Origin: Antedon mediterranea
Taxonomy: Eukaryota > Echinodermata > Crinoidea > Comatulida > Antedonidae
DNA: 64,000 nucleotides
Reading direction: 5' to 3'
Assembly (NCBI RefSeq): GCF_964355755.1
Contig: NC_092677.1
Location: forward strand, 15,160,101-15,224,100
A program made the translations under genes and the position numbers. Numbering within the stretch: the first letter of the stretch is position 1; each line of letters begins with the position of its first letter. The notes below the pieces were generated by a model. The model did not search any database. It was not told the origin of the DNA and saw nothing but the letters and a program-made list of their open reading frames with translations. Shown in pieces: positions 60,089-64,000 of the stretch.

Positions 60089-61643
60089 TGGCATGGCATA
60101 AACATTAGGTCTAATTAAATGTAACAACTTACAGTTTCAATTGGGGTTTGTATCATCATGTCAATAATTGTCTAATTTAAAAAACAAAATGTTGAAACTG
60201 TTTGTGCACTGACTGCTGGCTGGAAGGGAATTTCACAAAAGAAACTAAAAAGACAAATCATTATGTCTTTACCAGTGTAGGATGACTAATTAGTAATAGA
60301 TTGAAAACCAGTTAACTCCATAAAACCCATGTAATTGTAGAGTAACTATCAGATTACATGTAAGAGAAGAAACGGATAAGCCTACTGATAGACATTATAA
60401 CGAGAAAATTGTACTGTATGTGACAAAGCAATTAATATAACAAAACTGTATACACACTTTCAATGAAAATAACTTATAGATTGAAAACTACTTTTATTAG
60501 CCCTAAATTCTCATGATTTACTTGATTTACTTGATGTTGAGACTTATAAAGCCGAAGCGGTAGTTCTTTGGGAGACCTATTCAGTGGACTCTTTTATAAA
60601 GTGGACCCTCCTATAAAGTGTCACTTTCCCATGATATGACCGAGAAGCAATATATTAAGGGGACACTTTTTGGAACCCCAAGATATCCCCTTAAGCGTGG
60701 TTCCCACTAGCGACGCAGCACAAGGACGTTACGCAACGCAAGTGAATTGACCAATCACAAGCGATGGCTTATTTGCTTGTGATTGCTAACTGTCTATAAC
60801 TTCACTTGTCATTGGTTAAAACGATTGCGTTGCGTTTACGTCCTTGCGTTACGTTCTAGTGAGAACCAAGCTTTAAAGGGCATTCTACTGTAGTTTTGAA
60901 TACACTAGTGTAAATGCAACCTTGCAATATTTAAAGATTAAGTAACATGAGTTGGTTTTGGCTATAAAAAGGAATTGTAATTTAATTTAACACTATACAT
61001 ACTTTTTTTTCATTACAGAAACATCACCTCATGCACCTTACAATGTCACTGTGGTAACAACAAGTAGATCAGCAGTGATATCCTGGCAACCAGCATATGA
61101 CGGAGGACTAACTCAAAGTTATACTGTCTGGTATGTATATTATTTTTCCTCATAAAATATTGATGATTATTGTATTTATTATTATTTATTATACAGTTAA
61201 TGTACTCTACTACTACTCTGCCCAATAGTACAAAGACAATACTACCTGGCCTCAATCACTTACATTCTCACACAGTTTAATTTTGTTTCATCTTATTCTC
61301 ATTTAAACATCTTTTACCCTGACCTGTTCCAGCTCCGGCAAATATAATCGAACCTCAATGTGTTGTTTTCACAACTCTCAAAACAGCATGCCAATGCACT
61401 CGGTGCGTCATGAAAACGAAACATCTAGCAGGTGTAAAAGACATTTATCCATGCTCATTCACAGGTTTCGTAGTCACAACGTTGATGATTCCGAATGGAC
61501 AACGCTCTCACTACTACCAGAAGACGTCACATCAGCAACGCTGTATAACCTTCGACCCAACACTCAGTACGAATTCAGTGTGATTGCTAGCAATGAACTT
61601 GGCAAAAGCATGTTCAGTGAGGTTGTGATTGCTAGTACTAAAG
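17061..61643 (+). CDS. IGSF9: IGSF9/turtle orthologue, 3'-truncated by the window
   Basis: Type I neuronal adhesion molecule of the turtle/IGSF9 family, which acts in dendrite growth, axon branching and synapse organisation. Ten coding exons: 17061-17169, 34629-34949, 45976-46245, 53879-54166, 54391-54541, 55646-55779, 56870-56985, 59760-59910, 61019-61130, 61465-61643. All use GT-AG and all phases join (610 codons so far). Domain order is signal peptide, Ig1 to Ig5, FN3-1. Wording follows the vertebrate proteins domain by domain: RVEDAGSYQC (Ig1), GWYTCNPSNG (Ig3), YNSLGSAG (Ig4), PPPTVTWRK (Ig5), TSPHAPYNVTV, YDGG and PNTQYEFSV (FN3-1). FN3-2, the membrane span and tail must lie beyond 64000. 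Start: first of two adjacent Met codons; either is possible. Confidence 0.93.
17170..18593. other. IGSF9 intron 1, proximal part
   Basis: AT-rich intronic DNA. No exon, RNA gene or repeat could be supported. Confidence 0.5.
18601..18628 (+). repeat. Left terminal inverted repeat of the 2.5-kb transposon
   Basis: 28 bp, starts CAGGGAGTTGTTATT, identical to the reverse complement of 21117-21144. Its first 15 bp also make each half of the palindrome at 51675-51704. Confidence 0.95.
19573..19968 (+). CDS. Transposon protein with RAG1-N-terminus/ZAD-like zinc domain
   Basis: 131 aa from the ATG at 19573. A 5' UTR intron is likely (donor GTAAG at 19018, acceptor TTATTCATTATAG ending at 19557), which is why this ATG is preferred to one at 19504. 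Cys7-x2-Cys10 (ICRLCG) and Cys50-x2-Cys53 (YSCNNC) bracket a segment with SDLI at 29-32 and VDV at 38-40. The same order (CRIC, DLI, IDV, C-x2-C) occurs in the N-terminal zinc region of RAG1 as I recall it, and the Cys spacing also fits insect ZAD domains. The C-terminal half (Lys-rich patch, then an acidic/Ser stretch) is unrecognised. Molluscan N-RAG-TP elements are known to encode RAG1-N-like proteins. Function here is inferred to be DNA or dimer binding; sequence similarity was judged by eye. Confidence 0.75.
   Translation: MEIQAICRLCGRETAASDSRRLILKSDYSDLIQRALQVDVNTDILPPYSCNNCRVKLDTWKKNMRSKKKDVKIGINLADFDSSEKPTEESFFCEAAVVALHLKWDTFFGKEKTNTCLQTLLFVHDCTCIYF
20034..20861 (-). pseudogene. Transposon-borne PHD-finger gene, frameshifted
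   Basis: Exon 20861-20539 and exon 20164-20034, joined at ACAG|GTTAGT and a T-rich TTCTAG acceptor. The N-terminus is acidic (DFSDLDFDDSDLEDVDL). A PHD finger follows: Cys28, Cys30, Cys41, Cys46, His52 and Cys55 (CPCGE, MIACEG, ACPNEWFHFEC). The frame closes soon after at 20670; the final Cys-x2-Cys (GKWVCEQC) lies one base out of frame, so the gene carries an indel near 20685 or a non-obvious splice. With the shift ignored, the frame continues through a Pro/Ser/Thr stretch and a Lys-rich tail to a stop at 20034-20036. A minus-strand AATAAA lies just beyond. The finger is of the ING type (W-F-H-F), which in that family reads histone H3 tails. Confidence 0.75.
21117..21144 (-). repeat. Right terminal inverted repeat of the 2.5-kb transposon
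   Basis: 28 bp ending AATAACAACTCCCTG, a perfect complement of the left end, immediately followed by the duplicated target CTTTAGG. Confidence 0.95.
21152..24847. other. IGSF9 intron 1, central part
   Basis: AT-rich intron. Contains a 23-bp exact duplication (TGGTACTTTTACAAATAAATTA, about 21710-21755) and a 16-bp-arm hairpin at 23358-23402 (GATTCTCTGTGGTTGA against TCAACCACAAAGAATC). No coding region seen. Confidence 0.5.
24848..25189. mobile_element. TTAA-type MITE family B, copy 2
   Basis: 342 bp. Starts TTAAAGATGTATTGTCCCCC and ends GGGGGACAACACATCTTTAA, giving ~20-bp inverted termini with TTAA at both ends. The interior matches 4931-5266 in reverse orientation. Confidence 0.85.
25190..30390. 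other. IGSF9 intron 1, AT-rich stretch
   Basis: Over 5 kb with no supported exon. A GTCGGTCG-rich patch lies at 28766-28811, related to the GACC/GACA patches at 49440 and 50079. A GGAGACACC/GGTGTCTCC inverted motif lies at 28515-28550. Confidence 0.5.
30391..30468 (+). repeat. 3' tail of the 5S-type SINE or its LINE partner
   Basis: GTTAGTGGCGGTATTTATCGC and TGTTGGTTTTGACTG followed by (AATAA)n-like A-rich tail. Nearly the same words end the 5S-headed SINE at 59030-59098. The 5S head is absent, so this is a 5'-truncated copy or the 3' end of the LINE that mobilises the SINE. Confidence 0.75.
31030..31110 (+). repeat. tRNA-like SINE relic (low confidence)
   Basis: TTGATTGGTGGTTCACATGC resembles an A box and, about 50 bp later, TTGGTTCAAATCTTG resembles a B box. 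No cloverleaf with paired acceptor arms was found, so a functional tRNA is unlikely. Confidence 0.35.
31293..31462 (+). repeat. Repeat family H, copy 1 (hammerhead-like core)
   Basis: About 170 bp matching 40362-40534 almost throughout: AAGGGCTAGTGTTGCCCGAAAGCTC, then CCATTGAGATCCAGCC and TTTGCCTTTGGATTTATA. Core CTGATAA (31300-31306), GGGC...GCCC, GAAA resembles a hammerhead with one core change. Confidence 0.75.
32648..32850. repeat. Dispersed ~190-bp SINE-like repeat, copy 2
   Basis: GGGCACTGCAAACCACTG, CTCTTTGACCATAG, CTCAGATAAGAGATG, GAGGTTACCCCAGTGTTC. Same order of shared words as 8098-8290. Confidence 0.55.
34629..34949 (+). CDS. IGSF9: IGSF9 exon 2: Ig1 (V-type)
   Basis: Single phase-1/phase-1 exon of 107 codons. 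First Cys in AILPCYQ, Trp in LLEWKRRD, RYTGRI before the D strand, second Cys in GSYQCTV. The long insert between Trp and the RYTGR motif is typical of the first IGSF9 domain. Confidence 0.9.
35306..35374. mobile_element. 69-bp hairpin, MITE remnant
   Basis: Arms CCTGTTCAGACCTACGGAG and CTCCATAGGTCTGAACCAGG pair with few mismatches around a ~25-bp loop containing TCGTATCGTACACGG. No flanking duplication recognised. Confidence 0.6.
35969..38018. mobile_element. 2.0-kb inverted-repeat transposon, 9-bp target duplication
   Basis: Target duplication TAGCTGGCC at 35969-35977 and 38010-38018. The ends are inverted: left CAAAGTGCGAGGCAGCGAGG, right its complement within 37965-37994. Subterminal clusters of GCGAGGCA (about six at the left, complements at the right) extend about 140 bp inward. 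A second inverted repeat with arms near 36983-37250 and 37597-37830 is nested inside. No transposase reading frame recognised. A 9-bp duplication suggests a Mutator-like element. Confidence 0.8.
36983..37830. repeat. Internal foldback within the 2.0-kb element
   Basis: Arms of about 240-265 bp: left words GCGCTAGTTTCCTT, GATAACTAACTTTATC, TTCAATGTTCAATATTTT, GGAGCGCCAAAAGAGC return as complements on the right. The ~340-bp spacer (37251-37596) has no recognisable gene. Confidence 0.75.
38113..38150 (+). repeat. Uninterrupted 38-G homopolymer
   Basis: 38 consecutive G residues just inside the left end of the hAT-type element. The length is probably uncertain in the assembly. Confidence 0.9.
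38201..39140 (+). repeat. Three ~315-bp tandem subrepeats in the hAT-type element
   Basis: Each unit contains GGGTACTTTTTGTCGG, CGTTCGCGTTCACTT, GACCGTGAGAGTACGTCAGAG, GGCGGTATCCCTTTGTACG and CATCCAGGGACC in order. CpG-rich relative to the surrounding DNA. Confidence 0.9.
40362..40534 (+). repeat. Repeat family H, copy 2 (intact hammerhead-like core)
   Basis: CTGATGA at 40367-40373, short GGGC/GCCT stem, GAAA at 40390-40393, then the same 140-bp 3' body as 31293-31462. Preceded by an (AT)n run. Confidence 0.75.
41019..41135 (+). repeat. Repeat family H, copy 3 (degenerate)
   Basis: TAGTGTTTTCTGAAAGCTTG, TTTTGATTTAGCTTTTTGC, GTATCTCCATTTGAGATGCAG and TTTTTTCATGTAATTT follow the same order as copies 1 and 2; the hammerhead-like core is lost. 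Confidence 0.6.
41240..41852. repeat. 30-bp compound minisatellite
   Basis: Alternation of ACACACAGTATTATAT (16 bp) and ACACACAGTAATAT (14 bp), roughly 40 half-units, with occasional doubled 16-bp units. Open frames on both strands (poly ILCVYYCVY types) are by-products of the repeat. Confidence 0.95.
41853..44336. other. IGSF9 intron 2, distal part
   Basis: No exon supported. A likely 5'-truncated non-LTR retrotransposon 3' end occurs near 43760-43830: GTAATTCAGCTAAGGCTGCG followed by AAATAAATGAAATGAAATG. The rest is unremarkable AT-rich DNA. Confidence 0.4.
44337..44492. mobile_element. MITE family A, copy 3
   Basis: AGCTCTATCAAATTAGTTTG...GACATCATCATGTCC...TATATGGGCACATCACA...AATTTGATATTGTAGACAG. 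Inverted ends as in the other copies. Confidence 0.8.
45095..45400. repeat. Three decayed ~100-120-bp tandem copies
   Basis: Each copy has TCTCA(A/T)G..GTG..TGATTGATATTTCATCC followed by CTCT/CTATCT-rich sequence and TTGACTATT. Copies begin near 45101, 45217 and 45317. Intronic. Confidence 0.6.
45976..46245 (+). CDS. IGSF9: IGSF9 exon 3: Ig2
   Basis: Phase-1/phase-1 exon. APPVF opening, Cys in VNLFC, TITWLKDNK, and GGVYTCQAENALGTSE as the F-G region. Confidence 0.92.
46369..48161. mobile_element. 1.8-kb element with 5-bp duplication, containing a nested hAT copy
   Basis: Outer element 46374-48156, ends CAGGCCCGTATGCAG and CTGGATACGGGCCTG (15-bp inverted repeat, one mismatch), flanked by GGTCA (46369-46373 and 48157-48161). 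Next to both ends is a GGGGGGGTGCG-type G tract. The interior 46603-47817 is a second copy of the hAT-type element of 38093-39994, in reverse orientation. Lies in IGSF9 intron 3, 129 bp after the Ig2 exon. Confidence 0.8.
46603..47817 (-). mobile_element. Second hAT-type copy, one subrepeat, one end missing
   Basis: Starts CAGGGGTGGCGCCAG and follows 39994 down to 38200 of the other copy in reverse, but contains only one ~315-bp subrepeat (47500-47815) instead of three and lacks the poly-G terminus; the partner CTGGCGCCAC end is absent. Close similarity throughout suggests recent activity. Confidence 0.85.
48600..48625 (+). repeat. Possible tRNA-derived A-box fragment
   Basis: AGTGGCCTTGTGGTTAGCAAGG reads like the 5' half of a tRNA-derived SINE head. 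No matching B box at the right distance. Confidence 0.25.
49414..50142. repeat. GACC/GACA-repeat-flanked GC-skewed segment
   Basis: CATAGTGATACCGGACCGAC plus (GACC/GACA)n occurs at 49428-49486 and again at 50067-50112, with GTGAACTA following each. Between them lies DNA rich in GCGC/TGCGCA motifs, unlike the surroundings. AGTCGCGT recurs at the outer left and, inverted, at the outer right (GTCGCGTCCACGCGACT). Possibly one mobile unit. Confidence 0.5.
50320..50840. repeat. 42-bp tandem repeat, open in several frames
   Basis: About 11-12 copies of two similar 21-bp halves: CAATTTCTCAAAGAGGTAG and CACAATTTCCCGAATGGTTAG. Because 42 is divisible by 3, plus-strand frames stay open at 50268-50900 and 50363-50827, and a minus-strand frame at 50309-50884. 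The first would read AQFLKEVAQFPEWL repeated. No signal peptide, flanking domain or splice support; judged a minisatellite. Confidence 0.9.
51668..51711. mobile_element. 30-bp palindromic micro-element with 7-bp target duplication
   Basis: 51675-51704 consists of CAGGGAGTTGTTATT joined directly to its exact complement. Flanked by CCTATAC at 51668-51674 and 51705-51711. Each half is identical to the first 15 bp of the 2.5-kb transposon's terminal repeats, and the duplication length is the same. Confidence 0.93.
52680..52866. mobile_element. Small insertion bounded by 20-bp direct repeats
   Basis: ATGGTGAACATAGTATTGAA occurs at 52680-52699 and 52847-52866. The ~147-bp insert ends GTTACGCCACTG (complement of CAGTGGCGTAAC, a hAT-like terminus) just before the right repeat; its matching left terminus is not evident. 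Confidence 0.55.
52970..53090. repeat. Two-copy tandem repeat, ~75-bp period
   Basis: CTCGAGAACGATGATATTGAC...TGTGTAATTTTCG at about 52975 and CTCGAGTACGATGATATTGAC...TGTGTAATTTTCG at about 53047. Confidence 0.75.
53646..53841. mobile_element. ~195-bp near-perfect hairpin (foldback MITE)
   Basis: Arms of about 85 bp: left GATTTGACATCCCCTCGGG, AATGATATTAAGTTC, GGGGAATATATATTTCCC; right arm is the complement in reverse order, with a ~13-bp loop (AGCTGGCGCTTCG). Outer ends CAGATATTG / CAATATCTG. It ends only about 40 bp before the acceptor of the IGSF9 Ig3 exon. Confidence 0.85.
53879..54166 (+). CDS. IGSF9: IGSF9 exon 4: Ig3
   Basis: Phase-1/phase-1 exon. GAPYIVNPPQNVTV opening with an N-linked sequon, Cys in FLCGWD, YWFYDNEPV, DGSLYI and GWYTCNPSNGIG, with PPSA after it as in IGSF9. 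Confidence 0.93.
54391..55779 (+). CDS. IGSF9: IGSF9 exons 5-6: Ig4
   Basis: Ig4 is split in two: 54391-54541 (LNCHADSNPAI, TIWRKDS) and 55646-55779 (SGSLTINEV, GFYSCQPYNSLGSAG), joined in phase 2. The 1.1-kb intron between them holds a tRNA-like repeat and a MITE. Confidence 0.92.
54668..54775 (+). repeat. tRNA-derived SINE-like head
   Basis: GTTGGCGCAGTACATGCGG fits an A box and GCGAGTTCAAATCCCACC a B box. Their separation of about 90 bp is longer than in a normal tRNA, so this is a SINE or tRNA relic rather than a working tRNA. Lies in the intron splitting Ig4 of IGSF9. Confidence 0.5.
55412..55535. mobile_element. MITE family A, copy 4
   Basis: AAGCTCTGTTTACACTATC...AACTAGTTTGGC...GTGATGTGCCCACATATGG...GAAGTTTGATACTGTATACAGACAG. 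Confidence 0.8.
55898..56180. repeat. 165-bp tandem duplication
   Basis: GCTAATGTGTCTCCAATTTTC starts at 55898 and again at 56063, followed in both by GGAATGTAGC..AGTT.GTAAA, AGTAGATGA.TCA and AATATCCAT. Confidence 0.75.
56731..56795. repeat. 65-bp hairpin before the Ig5 exon
   Basis: AGAGAGCGATTTTAAGGAG pairs with the CTTAAAATCGCTCTCT side; loop about 15 bp. No duplication recognised. Confidence 0.65.
56870..59910 (+). CDS. IGSF9: IGSF9 exons 7-8: Ig5
   Basis: Ig5 is split: 56870-56985 (FTSRPKAYYQRMAGEEISI, PCTASGSPPP) and 59760-59910 (MLPMSRATTLEGTLRI, LYECLISNVVTTL), joined in phase 0 right after TWRK, the same place as the short lysine-turn in vertebrate IGSF9. The intervening 2.8-kb intron contains the 5S-derived SINE. 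Confidence 0.92.
57240..57440. repeat. Decayed two-copy AT-rich tandem repeat
   Basis: Two blocks with TATATATTTTTATAT, GCAACTCGC.GT and GTAAT.GAAATAAA about 120 bp apart in the intron of Ig5. Confidence 0.45.
58585..59305. repeat. ~165-bp direct duplication flanking the 5S SINE
   Basis: Copy 1 at 58585-58750 and copy 2 at 59140-59305 share TTGTTGTTGTAATACATGACT, ATTAAGAACATTAAAA, ACTTAAACCAGTTGAACC and GACATTAGTTAAAGTTTGTG-type wording. The SINE begins exactly where copy 1 stops. Confidence 0.85.
58750..59098 (+). repeat. 5S-rRNA-derived SINE (SINE3-like)
   Basis: The first ~108 bp are 5S-like: TTACCACGTTGAAACACC, CGAAGTTAAGCGACGTTGGG (A-box region), GCCTGGTTAGAGCTTGGATGG and GGAGA (C-box region). 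A ~170-bp unrelated body follows, then GTTAGTGGCGGTAATTATCGC and an (AATAA)n-like tail. 5S head, body and A-rich tail define a SINE3-class retroposon rather than a gene. Transcription would be by pol III from the internal 5S promoter. Lies in the intron between the two halves of IGSF9 Ig5. Confidence 0.88.
60057..60082. repeat. (AT)n microsatellite
   Basis: About 13 TA units following the Ig5 exon. Confidence 0.8.
60691..60876. mobile_element. 186-bp TTAA-flanked MITE
   Basis: Starts TTAAGCGTGGTTCCCACTAG and ends CTAGTGAGAACCAAGCTTTAA. Inner inverted pairs include AAGGACGTTACGCAACGC with GCGTTGCG...ACGTCCTTGCG and ACCAATCACAAGCGA with TTGCTTGTGATTG. CpG content is high for the locus, so it is probably young. 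Confidence 0.82.
61019..61643 (+). CDS. IGSF9: IGSF9 exons 9-10: first FN3 domain
   Basis: 61019-61130 gives TSPHAPYNVTVVTTS, AVISWQPAYDGG; 61465-61643 gives the second half with LRPNTQYEFSVIASNELG and SEVVIAS. Phase 2 junction rebuilds Trp (TG|G). Ends in phase 1 at GTATGT; no convincing next exon was found before 64000. Confidence 0.92.
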
Positions 61644-62093
61644 GTATGTTTTATTCCAGCAGCTTGGCTGACAAAAATTTGTTATGCCATGCTCCTTAAT
61701 TCTGTTGTCAATCGTTAAAGGGAACTATTTGCATGATCAAACATTAGATGCACTGTGCAGATAGAAAATAAAACTATAAACCATACCTGTTGATATGATA
61801 CCATTAATAATTTTACATGTATGCAGGGCCATAAGGTTTCAACCTTTTTCACAGGGGTCATATGACAACCCTGTGGCCAGAACAGAAATTGAACTAATTT
61901 CTTATGATCACCAAACCACTTTATTTCTCGTGGCTACGGCACTTGTATGCTACACACAAATCCCGCACACAGCTTTATCACAATGCATTTGTGTGACATT
62001 TAATTTGTTTGTCACATTGATGGTAGGAAGACATATTACAGTGTTAGGGATTTCCAGAAGCAAAACCTGTATCTTTTTCACATACTTTGCTTA

Positions 62094-62141
62094 ATTAATG
62101 CATGGAGGTATAAAAATATTTTTATACCTCCATGATTAATG
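62094..62141. mobile_element. 34-bp palindromic micro-element with 7-bp target duplication
   Basis: 62101-62134 is a perfect palindrome whose left half is CATGGAGGTATAAAAAT. Flanked by ATTAATG at 62094-62100 and 62135-62141. Same architecture as 51668-51711 but a different terminal sequence. Confidence 0.88.
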
Positions 62142-62321
62142 CTTTCTGGAACTGTGAATAGTGACAAGGCAAGCAATATGTCAATCTATTTAAAAACGTT
62201 GATCCACATTACACAACATTTAACATTATGTAGGTGAAACCTAATATAGTCATAAACAAATAATACACATTTAACATTTAATTAACTATCTTGCTAAGAA
62301 AGGAAAGAAACATCACAATGT

Positions 62322-62435
62322 TAAGCTCTGTCTACACTATCAAACTAGTGTGATGTGCCCATATATGGTAGTGATATGACATCATCATGTCCATAAAATA
62401 GGCACATCACATTTTTTGTCACATAAGAGCTTTAT
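62322..62435. mobile_element. MITE family A, copy 5
   Basis: TTAAGCTCTGTCTACACTATC...GTGATGTGCCCATATATGG...GACATCATCATGTCC...GGCACATCACA...AAGAGCTTTA. Internally shortened at both sides. Confidence 0.8.
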
Positions 62436-63149
62436 GGAGTGTCAATTCCAGAATTGAAAATCTTCACTTTTGCAACACTTTTCTTGATGAATGCTCTAAT
62501 AAACTCTAAAAGGCAAGAAATACATAAATCTAAATGCTATCATTGTACACATTATAGTGTAGTCAACCTAATATGGCCATGAACACATCATACATATTTA
62601 ATCGACTCTCTTGCTAATAACACTGCTTTCTGACATATACAAGGTAATTAATTGGTACTACACAATTAATTCATGCAGAAAAGATAATATCTGTATAAAG
62701 GTATTTTGCAATTAATAATTGACGAGAAGTGTTGTTGTTTGCTGAATCACTACTTTGTGTGGGCTGATTACATCAAACAGTTTCTAATATTCAGAGTAGT
62801 AGGCCTAAACTACATTCAGAAGAGAAGCTTGTATTATCAACATTTCAACGACCATTTTAAATTCCCAAAACATGTAAAATTTGAAAGAAATAAAACATAA
62901 TCAATGTACTTTGTGTGACAAATGCATGGATGATTATGTGTAAAATAATAATGTTATAAATATATAACTTTTATTTTAAAAACTTTTAATGATTAACATT
63001 TTATTGAAGACCTATTTTTGCAAACAAAAATTGTATTTTGTTATTTTTATAAATACAATTTCTATTTCACATATTTGTTCAAAAGGAGGGAAATAGTTTT
63101 AGACAGATTTTTTGTTTTAATCTTATAAATTGTTTTTTTACTTTACAAT

Positions 63150-63315
63150 AAAATTTAATAACAAAAAACAAGAAGATTGACGTTTCGGAACCATCATGGA
63201 ACTATTTTCAAGATCAAATGATCAAATGTTTGTATAATTTGATCACTTGATCTTAAAAAATGGTTCCATGACGGTTCCAAAACGTCGATCTTCTTGTTTT
63301 TTGTCATTAAATTTG
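63150..63315. repeat. ~155-bp long inverted repeat
   Basis: Left arm AAAAACAAGAAGATTGACG, TTTCGGAACCATCATGGAAC, AAGATCAAATGATCAAA pairs with the right arm TTTGATCACTTGATCTT, GGTTCCATGACGGTTCC, AAACGTCGATCTTCTTG. Loop about 11 bp. CGTTTCGGAACC/GGTTCCAAAACG wording resembles the termini of dispersed retroelements. Confidence 0.75.
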
Positions 63316-64000
63316 ATTGTAAAGTTATATAGTAAGCGTCTATTAATTCCTAATTGTTTTTTTGTTTTTAAAATGTTTTTCGTTTGCAATATAATTATTA
63401 TAAAGCCAAATAAATAGGTTTTTAAATTACTAACCAATACCTATATTTTTATTCTTATTTAATAATTTCCCTGTTGTCATAACATAACTTTTCTTTTAAT
63501 GGACAATAGTATATTTCCTTCCTTTAATGAGCTTTGATATGATCACAATAAATCTATGATAGTCCTACATAACACTAGGATCTTACCGATTTGAATGGTT
63601 AGCCTGTCTAAATCCAGCCATAGTTGTTTTCTATATGTCGGCAGAAAAACAACTTTGTTATTAATGATCTAAAGGTATTGTTTTGCCTAACTAGCACTCA
63701 GGATTATTAAAATTATTTCTAAAACTCATAATAATTATGTGAAATATGAAAAATCAAAGATATTTATAGTAGTAATATGTCTACTTTTAGAGAAAAAAAA
63801 AATGTTATGGCTCATTGAGAAAGTACTCATGGATGTATACAATTAACCATACTAATTTTATACATCCATACATTCTCCATACTTTATATTACTCCTTCCT
63901 GCATTCAGAAAACTTTTAAACTGCTAAATTTTAATAATACTATCCCAAGTTATTTATTGCAGTAATTCATGTCATCATAATGATGCAGTTACAAAGCAGG

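Larger units (their letters stand above)
61644..64000. other. IGSF9 intron 10 (incomplete)
   Basis: No further exon could be supported. Contains a 34-bp palindromic micro-element, MITE family A copy 5 and a long hairpin, listed separately. An AG acceptor-like TTATTTATTGCAG at 63949-63961 is followed by an open frame, but its translation does not look like FN3. Confidence 0.5.

Noticed and set aside
63949-64000. Possible next IGSF9 exon after an AG acceptor
   Set aside because: The translation has no FN3 features and the window ends; not supportable.

Overview
This is AT-rich animal nuclear DNA. Genes are split by GT-AG introns, there are no operons, and the intergenic and intronic DNA is full of small inverted-repeat transposons, SINE-like repeats and minisatellites. 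The many AGGCCTAGGCCTA-type runs, the IGSF9/turtle and RBM7 orthologues and the repeat types suggest an invertebrate deuterostome, most likely an echinoderm. That assignment is an inference from base patterns, not a proof.

Layout. 1-640: 104-bp tandem repeat. 1649-13105 (minus): a 21-coding-exon immunoglobulin-superfamily receptor whose spliced CDS closes exactly at 4695 nt (1564 aa): signal peptide, 10 Ig domains, 3 FN3 domains, one membrane span and a 283-aa tail. 14222-15381 (plus): two-exon RBM7-like RNA-binding protein, head to head with the receptor across about 1.1 kb. 17061-61643 and beyond (plus): orthologue of IGSF9/turtle; signal peptide, five Ig domains and the first FN3 domain are in the window, and the rest lies past 64000. 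Its first two introns (17.5 kb and 11 kb) are transposon traps.

The most striking object is a 2544-bp DNA transposon at 18601-21144 inside intron 1 of the IGSF9 gene. It has perfect 28-bp terminal inverted repeats and a 7-bp target duplication. It carries two convergent genes: one encodes a C-x2-C...C-x2-C domain resembling the N-terminal zinc-binding part of RAG1, the other a PHD finger (now frameshifted). No transposase core is visible. A 30-bp perfect palindrome at 51675-51704, made only of the two 15-bp ends of the same family and flanked by its own 7-bp duplication, confirms the termini independently. A second, unrelated micro-palindrome with a 7-bp duplication sits at 62101-62134.

Other mobile DNA: a hAT-type element with three internal subrepeats (38093-39994) and a second, one-subrepeat copy nested in another element (46374-48156); a 2-kb element with a 9-bp duplication, GCGAGGCA clusters and an internal foldback (35978-38009); a 5S-rRNA-headed SINE (58750-59098) whose tail recurs at 30391-30468; repeats with a hammerhead-like core (31293, 40362, 41019); several MITE families; and three sizeable minisatellites. 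The two IgSF genes look like cell-surface adhesion/recognition receptors; RBM7 would act in the nucleus with the NEXT/exosome RNA-decay pathway.
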